From Maratus speciosus (Eukaryota; Arthropoda; Arachnida; Araneae; Salticidae), in assembly GCA_963932465.1 (NCBI GenBank), contig OZ010795.1, positions 22,653,874 to 22,717,873 on the forward strand: a stretch of 64,000 nt of DNA. Reading direction: 5' to 3'. The notes beneath the pieces were generated by a model that saw only the letters and a list, made by a program, of their open reading frames with translations, was not told the DNA's origin and ran no database searches. Position 1 is the stretch's first letter, and each line of letters opens with the position of its first letter. Both the position numbers and the translations under genes were made by a program. Shown here piece by piece: positions 1 through 12,236 of this stretch.

Positions 1-719
1 CATTGTTTGAAATCATTTTTAAATTGAAATTAACGTATATTTGAATAAATAGTAAAAAAAAAATGATTATAGTTTTCAAGAAAATTTCACGAAATACGAC
101 CTCACACATATTCAAGCTTCAGGAATCCGTTTATTTTAGAAACAACAATTCGACTCTCAACTGGAACATTGAGATAAATTCTGTTGACGTCAAAAGAAAA
201 AAAAAACATCGTACGTTATTTTCATTTAATTTAAAGTCGTAAAGTAGATTTTCAACCATTGCCTTAAGATGGCTAATAAAACATTTCAGAAGCGGACATT
301 AAAAATGCGAAAAAGCGAGGAAAAAAAAAAGAGAAAAGTTTTAGCGAGAAAAAAAAATTCTTTAAATATTTATTTTAATTCATAAATATAAAATGCTTCT
401 GAATAAATTCGTCCAAACAAATTCATTTTTGTATAAGTTGACCCAAATGACATCATTTCTACGAACTCCGAAATTCGAAGCAAAATCTTGAAAGGGCGAA
501 AAGCTCTAGGCAAATAAAGTTATAGAATATGTGCATTTTTATTGGGAAAGTTTTGACTTAAATTGTAAATATAACTTATTATTTGAAATATTGTATTTAA
601 TAAAATTAATATTGCAATGGCTTTCTAAACTTACAATAAAGTTAAGATTTCATTTTTCGCAAAAAGACAGAAATTATAATGCAATTCAAAAGCAACACAA
701 CGGGTTGCTACGCAACTAG
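1..719 (+). mobile_element. Helitron-like element, 3' end only
   Basis: The stretch ends in a perfect short hairpin, GTTGC-TAC-GCAAC at 704-716, whose last base starts CTAG (716-719), followed by T. A hairpin running into CTRR with T next to it is the Helitron 3' terminus. No TC-type 5' end is visible, so the element begins upstream of the window or is truncated. There is no coding capacity. How far left it reaches is unknown; the whole leader is included as an upper limit. Confidence 0.45.
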
Positions 720-720
720 T

Positions 721-880
721 ATATATAAAATCCTAATGAAACGAATTTATGAAACGAATTTTCAACTCTCTGTATATAAAATCTTAATGAAACGAATTTA
801 TGAAACGAATTTATGAAACGATTTTATGAAACGACTATATGAAACGACTTTATGAAATGATTTTATGAAACGATTGATTA
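721..880. repeat. Short tandem repeat built on TTATGAAACGA
   Basis: About ten imperfect copies of an 11-13 bp unit (TTATGAAACGA and variants) follow directly on the Helitron terminus. A ~41 bp block (721-761) is repeated at 772-813. Confidence 0.8.
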
Positions 881-1597
881 AACAACTCATTATGTTTCAT
901 GGCGATTTCTCCTAAAATATGGAATATTATGCGATGAAATTAACTCCAAAAATCCGTATTGATCCGCAGATCTCAAAACTGGTATTAGAATTTTTAAATT
1001 CAATTTACTTTTCGAGATATTAATTTTTTCAAGTTTTAAATACATTTCTCTAAATATGGCATCTCAAATTTTAATCATAACAGATTTTTTTTTTCCTATT
1101 TTAGAAAAGGTAGTTTAGAAAAATTTTAAACTAATTTGGCGACCAGTTTGACTTCCCTTAAATGTATGCTAAGAATCATGTATAATGTTACTTTTATTCA
1201 TAATTAAATTTGTATTTCATTATCATTTTATTTAATACAAATCTTCATTTAAAACTGAAACATTTAAAATTAATGGCTTTCACTTTCTTTCTTTTTTTTT
1301 AAACGAAACGAAAAGAAAAATATTAGGCACAGATGTCATATACGCAACGGGCTACCTTATTGGCGCCAAAATGGCGTTATTTTGCCTGACATGATAACAC
1401 GGCTATTGTTGCTGATTTATTAATAAATGTTTATTTGAATTTATTTTCTTTTTATTTAAAAAAATGTTACAATTTGTTTTGTTCTATAGTTATTAATTAA
1501 ACCTTTTTTCATTCATTTTTATTTCATTTTCAAAATAATAGAAAATAATTTAAAAATACATATGTAACTGGTATTCGGAAACGAGGTTTTCGCCAAA

Positions 1598-1600
<3 letters not shown>
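881..1600. other. AT-rich stretch without a recognisable feature
   Basis: No ORF, inverted repeat or known element is visible. There is only one short locally less AT-rich segment near 1330-1400. Confidence 0.6.

Positions 1601-1601
<1 letters not shown>

Positions 1602-1634
<33 letters not shown>
1602..1634. repeat. Poly-A tract of 33 bases
   Basis: A run of 33 A, followed by CCCGCCAAACCCGG. It could be the tail of a retroposed copy on the + strand, but no target duplication was found around it. Confidence 0.8.
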
Positions 1635-1638
<4 letters not shown>

Positions 1639-1699
1639 GCCAAACCCGGTGCGTATATGACAATGCAACAAATCATGACATTTAATTTCAACATCAAAG

Positions 1700-2406
1700 C
1701 AATGTTTTAATGGTACTACTTAGTTATTCCGTCGACCAATTTCGACAAATTATATAAATCTTCAAACCACTCGCCAAATTATACAAATTGACATAATTTT
1801 TATCTTAAATAACGAATGAACAAATAAATTAGTATAACATTAATAAAAATGCAAACAAAACGTCGAAATAAAAATCACTTGATGGCGTAAATAAGTGTAA
1901 TTTCCTTAAAGTCAAGTGAATGTGACATTTACGATCGACCATTATTGGCATTTAATCTTATAGTTTGGTGGCAGATTTTTGATCGGTGTGATAACCAAGT
2001 AGCACCGTTTTAATTTATCACTCGAAAAATAAAAAATGATAACTGGCTAGTTAAAAAAAACTGTTGGCGAGATTTGCACCCGGCTGACATAAAAGTACCA
2101 GGAATTCTTTGCGATCATGGCAACTTTTATGTAGTTTTATTCGGAAAAATAATTTTGATTCTTTAATCAAATTGGAAACCTTTCTTATGAAAAGCGAAGG
2201 GATCAGCCTGTAATTATTTATGACAGTTACATGACTTGGACTATTATAATATAAGTGAAATGATGGCGATTGAATAATATTTGGCGACTTTTCACACCTG
2301 TGGCTAATATTAAAGTACCAAAATGGCCGCCTGGAATATAAAAAGCGAAGGGATCCACCCGGAACTGTTGATGATAGTCACATGACTTAGGCTATTATTA
2401 TAGAGA
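1700..2406 (-). mobile_element. Helitron-like fragment, minus orientation
   Basis: Positions 1700-1900 match internal blocks of the two complete Helitrons near 58.1 and 59.75 kb in the same orientation. On the minus strand a TC-type 5' terminus, TCTCTATAATAATAGCC, begins at 2406 and is preceded by A, as Helitron insertion predicts. A ~65 bp block ending in that terminus (2340-2406) has a second diverged copy at 2189-2251. The 3' end is not seen, and the two halves may come from different subfamilies. Confidence 0.45.
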
Positions 2407-2419
2407 TTGTTTTCAATTC

Positions 2420-3192
2420 TAAAAACAGCGCAAAGAATAATACTTCCTAACGATTAAAAAATTTTTTACACGTGACTATTAAAAAGAGAAAAAAACACTT
2501 TAAAATTACTATTAAATGAGCACGTGTTAAAAGCAGGAAAATATTGAAAATTATCTCTTGAAAATTGTATTTCCACGTGAATATTAAAAGAGAAAGGACA
2601 CTTTTAAATAATAAATACAATAATATGCGTTTAACTCTTTCAGGGTCAAGGTACTTTTATTCGTAAAATCTCGAAATAAGTGAATGGCACCAGAATTTAC
2701 AATAAAATTTCGAAATACAAAAAGGCTTTTCTTCACTTACTTAATAAAAGGAAAATTTTCATCCCAATATTCTGGTGCCAATGTGGAATTTAAGAATTAA
2801 AATTAAGTGGTCCAAAAATGAATCACCGACCTTGAAGGGGTTAAAGCAGCAAATTGTAGTAATTGTAGTAATTGTATTATGTCAATAGTTTTATAATGCT
2901 GTTAAAAAATACCGGGAGGCAAAGACTCTGTTTACCTAATTCATTTTATTTTAGCTTCTTTTCAAATGTTTAACTGATCTTCTTTATCCAAACACGTGAA
3001 CAACCATTGGATGTCCTAACAGCAACTGATTCTGCCTTAAATTTTTGCAACCAATGGGAATTGAGTGGAAACCCTTTTACAGGGAGATCACTAATGTTTT
3101 TTACAGTATAATTCAATTTCTCTAATCTTTTTAAAACCGATCAGATTAGCGTGCTTTTAGATTCTGTGGTTTCTGGGGGCAGAGTCCCCTAG
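2420..3192 (+). mobile_element. Helitron-like element, 3' two thirds, plus orientation
   Basis: This is the reverse complement of the interior of the 57.9 kb Helitron: the ACACGTGACTAT block at about 2470, the CACGTGAATATTAAAAGAGA block at about 2575, and the 'ggaggcaaagactc' block near 2917. It ends with GGGG-CAGAGT-CCCC running into CTAG (3189-3192), followed by T. The expected 5' terminus is missing; the minus-strand fragment abuts at 2406. A TTAA MITE sits inside. Confidence 0.6.
2635..2840. mobile_element. 206 bp MITE flanked by TTAA (piggyBac-like)
   Basis: TTAA stands at 2631-2634 and 2841-2844. The ends are related in inverted orientation: CTCTTTCAGGGTCAAGGT on the left and CCCCTTCAAGGTCGGTG (reverse complement) on the right. 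Outside it, Helitron homology continues. There is no coding capacity. TTAA target duplication is typical of piggyBac and also of Kolobok elements. Confidence 0.65.
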
Positions 3193-4015
3193 TATTGTTA
3201 TAACTGTATAAGAGTTATAATAGTGACATAAAAATGGCTTTAAGCAAATAACCGCACAAGGAGTATTTTACATATGTTTCGAGTGAAGCTCGATCATCAA
3301 GGTACTAATTAATTATACTAGTAATAGATGTATAAACATAAGTTTAAATTCAAATGCAAATATTTGCAACCTCCCCCTCCACAAAAAAGGTACTGCAATA
3401 AAATTAACTTGGCGTTAAGTGACGCTTTTCAAAATACGACACTGGGTGCAAGCCATATTACGGAACATTCCTATAACGTATGAAATAATCACTTACTTTA
3501 TTTTTAGCCGGGTTAAAATTTAGACAAGAGCCTTTTATTTCACCAAACGTAGTTTTTTTCCGCATGTGTAATTTAGAAACAATTCTTTGATGTTGGAGGA
3601 AAAATGTTTTGACTTATTATATCTTATTATTATTTTTTATTTATTTGTATTTTAAAAGAAATGAGTGAAAGTCGTGTTTTTTAAATGTATATAATTTATG
3701 TATTTCAAAAGAAAAGAATGCATTACGAAAGTTGGCGATATATCTCCTCTATCCGACTAAGTGCCTTATTGCCATGTGTCTAAAGCCCTTCACAATACTT
3801 CGCTGTTATAAGAGCCTTGGCGCTTTTTTAAAAAGTTTGACCCAATTCGGGTTTAAGAAAGAGGGATGATTTAGTCAAATCATATAAACGAATATGAAAA
3901 TAAAACTGGAGAAATATTAAACTGGGTTATGCATATATTTTAAAACATTCTTCTGCTAACACGTATTAAATAAATTATTTATGTTTTTATATAATAACTA
4001 GTCGCATGTGGCTAT
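3193..4015. other. AT-rich stretch, nothing recognised
   Basis: No ORF or repeat structure could be recognised between the Helitron end and the minisatellite-bearing element. Confidence 0.6.
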
Positions 4016-4790
4016 CTCAAAACTTTCTTCTACCTCATACGTGTTAATACTTCCTGAAAAATGCAGAATATCAGCACCGTCGGTTTGATGATTTATACCG
4101 AGATCTAATTTCAACAACTTTGACAACTTCTAACTGAATCTGAAGTTTGATTAAAATCCGTACATTAGTTTTTGAGATAGAGTTATTGCGGAAATTGTAA
4201 AAAATTCTGCATAGCAGCGCCACCTATTGGGCGATTTACACCGAAAACTAATTAGGACCAATTTATACCAGGAACTAACTGAATCTGAAGCTTGATGAAA
4301 ATTCATGCATTAGTTCTTGAGATACAGTTGTTGCGGAAATCGTGAAAAATGCAGCACAGCAACGTCACCTGTGAGGCGATTTACACCAAATATTAAACAG
4401 CACTAACTTATATCAGGGACTATTTGAATCTGAAGTTTGATGAAAATTCGTGGATTTTCCTTGAGTTAGAGCTATTGCGCTAATCATGAATAATGTCTCA
4501 CAGCAGCGCCACCTGTTGGACGATTTTCACCAAAAACTAATCAGGACCAGTTTATATCAAGTTCTAATTCAATCTAAAGTTTTGTGAAATTCCATGCATT
4601 AGTTCTTGAAATAGTTTTGTCACATACAGACTCACACAGTGACAGACAGAAATTTTCTAAAAACCATCAAATCGTGTTCAGGACATTCTAAAAAGTATAA
4701 ATCCATCGAAAACCGGAAGTCGTAAATTTTCACGAATCCAATATTTTCTTCTTGTAAAGATAGAAGAAAGTAAAAATTAAACGGACCTGT
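4016..4790 (-). repeat. Element of ~145 bp monomers, minus copy
   Basis: This is the inverse of the element at 5640-6555 and of the one at 53224. It has three to four diverged monomers, each containing a 'gaatctgaagtttgat', a 'ttagttcttgaga' and a 'cagcgccacctgttgg' segment. It ends at about 4780 in a terminal hairpin that matches the start of the + copies (ACTTTCTTCT... against AGAAGAAAGT). The 64-residue frame at 4632-4826 is an accident of this repeat. Confidence 0.7.
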
Positions 4791-5391
4791 ATCTCCGTGT
4801 ATGTCAATATTATAAAGCGGTAACACTTGTGTGTTTATGGAGTGTACTCTCTGAAACTACCTAGCCGATTTAGTAAATGATGCTTTGAAAATGCTGGTGA
4901 CCGTCTCTGCTGCAACAAAGACTATATTTTTTATTGATACAACAGCCTTTATGGGTGCAGAAATAGGAAAATTCTAAAATCGCAAATTCTGTGATATTGT
5001 TTGGGCTAGAAATTTGAAATTCTGTGCGATGTTTATTTTTAAGATGTATAAATACTTGTTATGCATATTTTCTACAAGGTTCGGAATTTTAAAGTCAAAA
5101 ACAAACATAAAACGTTCTAGAAACTTTCTAAATCAAGCTTATTTGGAATTGTTAGAGATGGAAATTTTGAAATTTTACATGGCTATTACTTTTAAGACGT
5201 AAATACCGGTTTAAAAAAAATAATAAAATAAAATGAAATTGTGCACCATGATAAAAGAACTAATCTGCAATTTCTGTGATACTGTTCGGTCTAGAAACTT
5301 AAAATTTGGCTTGGTAGTAACTTATAAGATGTAAATGCTCGTTATGGAACGAGTTCACACTGAAATGCCCGTATTAAAACGAAATCTAAAT
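4791..5391. other. Non-coding spacer with an internal ~85 bp duplication
   Basis: The block at about 4981-5070 ('ctgtgatattgttt', then 'taagatgtataaata') recurs diverged at 5268-5355. No coding potential was recognised. Confidence 0.5.
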
Positions 5392-7680
5392 AAATAAAGA
5401 GTCAAGTGAGGGTATTACTCCCGCTCAGAGGCTTCCGTACAATAAATATATAAATTATTAACTGCAATATTACAAAAATTCGTTGCTAAAAGAATAATAA
5501 GACTTTGTAAAAAACTATACAACGTACGGTTGGGTATAGCTGCATATACTAGAAATGTATGAATGGATATACCATAAAAGTTCATAGAGATATGAAGCCT
5601 AAATAACATCAAATATTGCTATTCTGTATAACTCATTTTACTTTCTTCTATCTTTACAAGAAGAAAGTATTGGATTCGTGAAAATTTTCGAATTCCGGTT
5701 ATGGACGAATTTACACGTTTTAACGGACAGGGATTGTAAAACATGTTTTTAAAAAATGCTTGTCTGTTAATCTATCAGTCTGCATGTTGCACAAATTTTA
5801 TGGGCCCCCTTTCTCAAAAACTAATGAACGAAATATAATAGAAATTTAGATTCAGTTAGGCCCTGATTTAATTTTGTGCTGATAACATTTTGGTGTAAAT
5901 TGCCAAACAGGTGTCGCAGCTAAGCTGCATTTTTTACAATTTCTGCAATAGCTACATCGCAAGAAGTAATGAGTGGATTTTCATAAAACTTCAGATTCAG
6001 TTAGTCCTTGATATAATTTGGCGCTGATTACTTTTTGGCGAAAATCGTCTGACAGGTGGCGCTGCTATTTTGCATTATTTACGATTATCGCAATATCTCG
6101 ATCTCAAGATCTAACACACGAATTTTCATCAAACTTCAGAGTCAGTTAGTCCCTTATATAAATTGATGCTATTTTGTTTTTGATGTAAATCGCCAAACAG
6201 GTGGCGATCCAATGTAGAATTTTTTTATGATTTCCACAGTATCAATCTCAAAAGTAATGCACGGATTTTCTTCAAACTTCAGATTCAGTTAGACATCGCC
6301 TAAGTTGTTGCTGATAAGGTTTTGGGGCAAATCACCCAACAGGTGACGTTGTTATACTGTATTTTTCAAGATTTTAACGATTTCAACGATAGTCTTATCT
6401 CAAGAACTAATGCACGGAATTTCATATCTATAGAATCTTCATCATGGGCATATATTGTCATTTAATTTTGGAACTGTAATAGCGAATTTTGAAGTATTAA
6501 CATGTATAAGAAATTTGGGGATTGTCATATCCGACTAGTTTTAATCTCATACCAATCTATTTATATTGAATTTAATTCGGTACTGACAATGAAAGAAGTG
6601 CATATTCAAACTTCATTTGGCATTTCATAAAACTAAATTCAGCGTAGTAATAATCTTTTCTTTTGACTGTGTAGCTAAAATAAAACCCTAGTTTAAATTT
6701 CTCATTGTGCTAAGCGCGCTTCGAAAAGAGGTCGCAAAGATGCAAAGCCGCCTTGGCCCGTGCCGCGTTTTTCACAGATAGGTTTTTAATTAACGTTTAA
6801 AGATACGGAGGTGTATTGAGAAATCCACTCAATGCAAACTAGCTGAGAATCCCATTGAACTTATGTGATTAATTATAATTAAATTAGTGTGTTTTTAACA
6901 ATTTGACGTTTGTTGCTTTTATATTGTTACCTTGCATTGCATTACACAAATGTATACTTAAAAGTTGTTATCTACGCTTTAAAAGCCGATGGTAGATAGA
7001 GTACGCCGCCTCTCTCATTATGTATGTACAAACCGTCCGTGGACTTTAAGGGTTAATATCTCAATTAATTACAAACGATTTTTTTCGAAAATCATTATCA
7101 AAAATGCTTTTACACTTCTGCTACGGTATGTACCTCCAGCGCTCCTCAACAGCCTTGCTGAATGCTCGCAAATAGAAATTTGTGTGGAACGGAAAATTGC
7201 GCTTTTCTCAAAAACTATGTGACCTAGGGTAATCGCTATAATTTTCCTGCAAGGTTTAAATTATCGTCTATTACCTTTAATTATTTCATAATTTTAGTTT
7301 CGGTAGATTCGGAAATAGAGGGGGGGGGGGACATATTTTTTCAATACACTTTTGACGATATCTCTGCAAATATAATATCTAAAAAATTAAAAGAATTGAA
7401 TTTTTGAGTTCAGAGTTTCAAAAGGTTTCACACGATATACAAAGAAAAGATTTTTTTCAGGTAGCATTATTAGACCCTCTATATTTTCCCTAAATATATT
7501 TGTGAATGTTTAATAATCTGTAAATACGTGGGTCAATAGTGTTTATTACTTCTCCCAATTTGAGCTTTCCATGTTCCATAGTTTACGAGTAAAATGGCTG
7601 TGACAGACGGACAGACAGACACAGGAGTGATCTTATAATGGTTCCGTTTTTACTTTTAAAGTACATACCCTAAAACTATA
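5392..7680. repeat. Repeat R1, copy 1 (split by a minisatellite element)
   Basis: Homologous to 8038-11115. The copy is continuous over 5392-5639 and about 6556-7680, and the block between is a later insertion. Shared landmarks include the 'ttcatttggcatttcata' segment at about 6625 and 8360, the 'ttgctttta' segment near 6915 and 10370, and the 'ggctgtgacagac' segment near 7595 and 11045. Frames inside are interrupted differently in the two copies, so I read this as non-coding. Position 6879-6882 is the empty TTAA site of the insertion seen in copy 2. Family unknown. Confidence 0.75.
5640..6555 (+). mobile_element. Element of ~145 bp monomers inserted in R1
   Basis: It starts with an 11 bp stem hairpin, TACTTTCTTCT against AGAAGAAAGTA. 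It then holds four to five monomers of about 145-153 bp; the 'cagattcagttag' segment recurs at about 5848, 5993, 6138 and 6291. Each monomer carries a 'caggtggcgct'-like box and an 'aactaatgcacggattttc' box. R1 copy 2 lacks the block, which shows it is an insertion. No coding capacity. Superfamily undetermined. Confidence 0.65.
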
Positions 7681-8037
7681 ATACGAAGCAGTAATGGATT
7701 CCGCAATACAAAGTTTTAAATCTGGGAAGTACAAATTACAGACAGCTGCTATTGAAAATAATATGTATGTGCAGTATTACGTTCGGTTAAAGTTTGCATT
7801 TATTTCATTTTGCAAATTTCCGCACTCCTGAAATACTGAAAACACAAAGACATTTGGAAATTACGCGGAAACAGGCTTGGAATATTAATAAGAAAGTTCA
7901 TTTATATAGCTTGTATAAAACCTTTATTTTGCATCCGCTGTATAAATGACTTCAAGAGAAGGTTATTTAAGTTCGCAAGCGTTGTTGAATTCCACGCATT
8001 CATTTTAAATTCATGAAAATATTTTACTTAAATTGTA
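7681..8037. other. Spacer between R1 copies
   Basis: AT-rich, with no feature recognised. Confidence 0.5.
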
Positions 8038-8553
8038 AAGTAAATAAACGGTCGAGTGCGAGCATTACTCGCGCACAGACGGTTCCGTAGAATAAATATA
8101 TGAACTTGTAATTGCATTATTAAAAACTACCGTTTCTAAAAGAACACTAAGACCTTGAAAAACATATACAACGAAGGTTTGGATATAACAGTATATACTA
8201 GAAAAGTGTAAATGGATATACTATGAAAGTTCAAAGAGATATGGAACCTAAATAATATCAAATGTAGCTCTTCTGTATAATTCATTTTTTAATATTATCC
8301 TAATTTGTTTATGATGACCTTAATACGGTATTGACAATAAAAGCAGTGCATATTTAAACTTCATTTGGCATTTCATAAAACTAAATTCAGCGTAGTATTA
8401 ACCTTTCGTTCTACAGTGTAGCTAAAACAAAACCAGATAGGTTTCCATATAGGTTTTTAATTAACTTTTAAAGTCCTCGAGGCTTATTGGGAGATCCACT
8501 CAATGCAAACTACTCACGAATCCAATACTATTTATGTGATTCATTCTAATTAA

Positions 8554-10336
8554 GTGGTCGCAGGACTCTTAAATCTTCAAAATTTTAGAAATTTTAATTT
8601 TTTGAGATGTTAAACTCCTATCTTTTTTCAACATTTTGATGTAATTGTTTCCTTGAAATTCCATTAGAGCAGAAGTTATGGCTTTTAGAATTATACCTGA
8701 TCAATAGCTGAAGCGGCATTTCCGAAACTTTGAAGTAATTTTTCTCCAAATGACGTTTTTGGGCATAACAAGCAGGATACCTCAAAAACTTCTGAATATT
8801 TTTTTATGAAATTTTCAAAACATATATTTCATGTTAGTCTGTATAAACTGAACCTAAAATTTCCTTTCTATTGTTCAAAAAAAATTTAGGTGATTATACT
8901 GTTGAAATTTTCAAAATTTTGTATTAGCTAAATACAATTTTGCAGCAAAAATATAGAAATGCTTTAAATACAAATTTATTTAAGTTTAGGGTAATTATTA
9001 TAATCTGAAGTATAAGTAAGCATCAAAAATTTCATTCTAGTTCAATATTTATTTTGTAATCCTGCGCGTAAGCTGTTATGCCAATTTTCTGCTCGACAAA
9101 TGTCTAACAGTTTCGAGTCCCCTATAAATACTAATTCTGCATCTTGAAATTTTTAAATACATTCAATGAAAGAACATTCTTATATCTTTCATCCCAATAA
9201 AAATGATGATTTAAAATCATATACAGTCGTGGAAAAAAAAAAGTAAACACCCCCTACTAACTCCTCAACAAATTAGCGTGGAAGAAACTTACTGGTACCG
9301 AACGATTGAAAATAACGTCTACTTTTAAATGATGTATATAAAATTTGCTTAGGGGGCCATCTACATATTAAAACGAGCCCAAACTTCATTTTTTTCAAAG
9401 GCAATACCCAATTTTAACAAGATATTTCAAATCTTCAGTTCAAACTATGCCTAAACACCAAATTTCAAGTCATTTGAATGATGAGTTGTTGAATTATAGA
9501 CATTCAAAATTGAGTGCTTCTAATGTTAAATTACATTTTCATATTTTTATTAATATCTCCTGAAAATATACTCCTAATGTGCTAATTTTTTGTGTAGCAA
9601 TAATACTAAAATACCCAAACATAAATACGTTGAATTTATAATTTTATCATATGAATTATGAAATTAATATTCGAAATAAATATGAAATGCAACCTACAAT
9701 TTTTGTTTTGATGGATTTAGATTTATTAAGTCCTGCTTCATGAAAATCCAAAATTTCACATATTTCTTCCAAGTAGTTTTCAAATTAGGCTTAAAAAACG
9801 TCAAAATGTGGTTTAAGGGGCAGTCTATGATAGAAGTGACTAGATATTTTGATATTTCTTATGTTATCCTGTAACATAGCAGTCTTCAATGACTGTTTGA
9901 GGGAAGTGGGCTCTCTCGGTCAACAATCGAGTACCGAACTTAAATTTGGATACAGCCCCTAAAATAAGCTCGTTTTAAAATAATTAATTTCTCGAAAACT
10001 TATCGCACGAATTGCATAAAAATTTGTTTTTAGGCTAATTGAAAGGTGTGGAGATCATTTATGCTGTCAGAATTGTGCACTGCTATTGAAAAAAAACAAA
10101 GTTGTGGTTTGTTTTAATATGCAGATGGCCCCCTAAGCAATTTTTATATATATCATATAAAAGTAGACTTTATTACCAATCGTGTGGTACTTGTAATTTT
10201 CTTCTGCGATACTTTTTAGCAGAGTTAGTAAGGGGTGTTTACTTTTTTTACCACGACTGTACATTTTAAGAAATTAAATGTTGAAAATGGTCTTTTTTTT
10301 TATTATTTTTTCAAATTTTAAGAGAACTCAGGCCTC
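8554..10336. mobile_element. 1.78 kb TTAA-target element
   Basis: TTAA lies at 8550-8553 and 10337-10340. R1 copy 1 has the undisturbed sequence with a single TTAA (6879-6882), so the borders are exact. The ends form an imperfect terminal inverted repeat: GTGGTCGCAGGACTCTTAAA on the left and GAGGCCTGAGTTCTCTTAAA on the right as reverse complement, identical over the final CTCTTAAA. No transposase frame is visible. TTAA targets suggest piggyBac or Kolobok. A second element is nested at 9224-10259. Confidence 0.7.
9224..10259. mobile_element. 1.04 kb TA-flanked element with ~170 bp terminal inverted repeats
   Basis: TA duplications lie at 9222-9223 and 10260-10261. The outermost bases are CAGTCGTGG on the left and CCACGACTG on the right. 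The inverted similarity runs inward for about 170 bp, including 'ttgcttagggggccatct' near 9345 and its complement near 10125. TA targets and CAGT ends fit the Tc1/mariner superfamily. The interior has no transposase frame, so it is non-autonomous. It lies inside the TTAA element. Confidence 0.8.
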
Positions 10337-11115
10337 TTAAATTAGCCTGTTTTTAACAATTTGACTTTTATTGCTTTTATACTGCTACTGGATATTACAG
10401 TACACATATATATATCATTGAAAGTTGTTAACTAGGCATAGAATACACCGCCCCTGTCATTATGTATATTCAAACTGGCCGTATCTTTAAGGGCCATATT
10501 TCTTCCAAGTAGTTTTCTCGGATAATTACTGATGATCTTTTTCGAAAATCATTATCAACAATGCTTTTATACTTCGCTATGATAATTACTCCAGCGCTGC
10601 TCAACACTTTTGCTGAAGGCCCGTAAATCGAAATTTGTGTTTAACAGAAAAATGCGATTTTCTCAAAAGCTATGTGACCTAGGCTAATCGGTATAATTTT
10701 ACTTCAATGTTTATATTGACGTCTACTATCTCAAATTTTTTCATAATTTTAGCGTCAGTATATTCGGAATTAAATGCGGGGGAACATATTTTTGCGCTAC
10801 ATTTTCGACGATATCTTTGAAAATATAATACCTAAAATTAAAAGGAATGTATTTTTGAGTTCAGCGTTACGAAAGCTTTCACACAATATACAAATATTTT
10901 TTTTTTCAAGTAGCATAATTAGACCCTCTATATTTTTACTAAATATATTTATCAATGTTTAATAATCTGAAAATATGTGGGCCAATAGTCTGTATTACTT
11001 CCCTCTATTTGAACTTTCAACGTTCTATACGTTACTAGTAAAATGGCTGTGACAGACAGACACAGGAGTGATCTTAAAATGGTTCCGTTTTGACTTTTTA
11101 AGTGCGAAACCCTAA

Positions 11116-11940
11116 AAAGAGCTTTTTAATTTTGTTACACGTTTCAAACTATTTACCTCAAAAGCTTACAGTACTGAATTCCTTGTGTATATTAATTTAT
11201 TTTTAATATTTTTAGATATGTTTGTAACTTTTTGTACTTTCCCGTAATATCAACAGCATGCTAAAATGTATGCTTGTTTCAACGGTATTCACTTATTTCA
11301 ACTCTGACTGTGCAAATGATTTTTATTGTAAACTGTGCCAAACATTATGCATCCCTTCTTATTGAATGTGAGTTATTTTATTATTTAAATGTCAAACACG
11401 CAAAACATAATAACTTGCTGTTTTTCGAATTAGAAATTTTTTTATTAAGCAATAAATTATATTTTTTGTTGACGTTCAGATGAATTTTACTATATGGTAG
11501 ATGGAATGATGAGGAATCTGGAATAAAACTGATTCAGGGCTATGCATGTATAGTTAAAGAAAGTTCTTATGCGAGATGACAGTTACAAATATGTCACAGT
11601 AAATCATAATTTTAATTTTGTTGACCCTAATAGTGGGTATCATACTTAATTTGTTGTTAGATTATGGGGAATTGAAAAAAATCCTAATAAGAAACAGCGT
11701 TACACTGTTCGTCATTGTTTTCAATCCTGTCCTTATGGCGACGTCTTTTTTCAAAAAATAAAACAGTTACCGCACTGTTCAAATACATGTAACAGTTCAT
11801 GCCGGCAGTTTAAATTGTGGTATATTTTAAAATTTTATTGTAAATTATTTATTTGAAATATCGAGTGTTTCATGAGTTCGGTGCAAAAGTAAAACGCAAT
11901 AAAAACAAAAGATGTATGGGTCGGAGGGATGCCGTTCGCA
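11116..11940. other. AT-rich spacer
   Basis: No feature recognised. The frame at 11274-11483 has no recognisable similarity and skewed AT-rich composition. Confidence 0.5.
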
Positions 11941-12236
11941 ACGTGGTATGGGATTTTGTATGACACCAACAAAAAAATAGATCAAATTCTCGACAGTATA
12001 GGGCGCTACTGCAGATAATTCCTAGGAATAATTCCATATTGCTCACACAACGCAAGTTTTGGATGCAAAAACATTGGAGAATACTGCATGTACACTTTTT
12101 TGTAGCCAAATCGTGCGTTGTGTAAGCAATGTAGTATTATTCCATGGAATTATCTACAGTAGCGTCTTTTATTTTCGAAATTTTGAACTAATTTTTTGTT
12201 GGAGTCATACAAAATCCTGTATCATGCTGACTATTT
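11941..12236. mobile_element. Foldback/MITE-like inverted repeat, ~130 bp arms
   Basis: Arms at about 11944-12060 and 12085-12232 pair with each other: 'gggattttgtatgac' on the left, its complement 'tacaaaatcctg' on the right, and 'gataattccatgg'-type segments in both. Because of the symmetry, two ORFs on opposite strands (11870-12109 and 12059-12256) give similar Cys-rich translations. That is an artefact of the palindrome, not evidence for a gene. Confidence 0.65.

Larger units (their letters stand above)
8038..11115. repeat. Repeat R1, copy 2 (split by a TTAA-target element)
   Basis: Homologous to copy 1 over 8038-8553 and 10337-11115, in the same orientation. The intervening 1.78 kb is an insertion with TTAA on both sides. 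The copies are clearly diverged, with many substitutions and small indels, so the duplication is not recent. Confidence 0.75.

Noticed and set aside
1602..1634. Poly-A tail of a processed pseudogene
   Set aside because: No target duplication and no recognisable coding sequence upstream.
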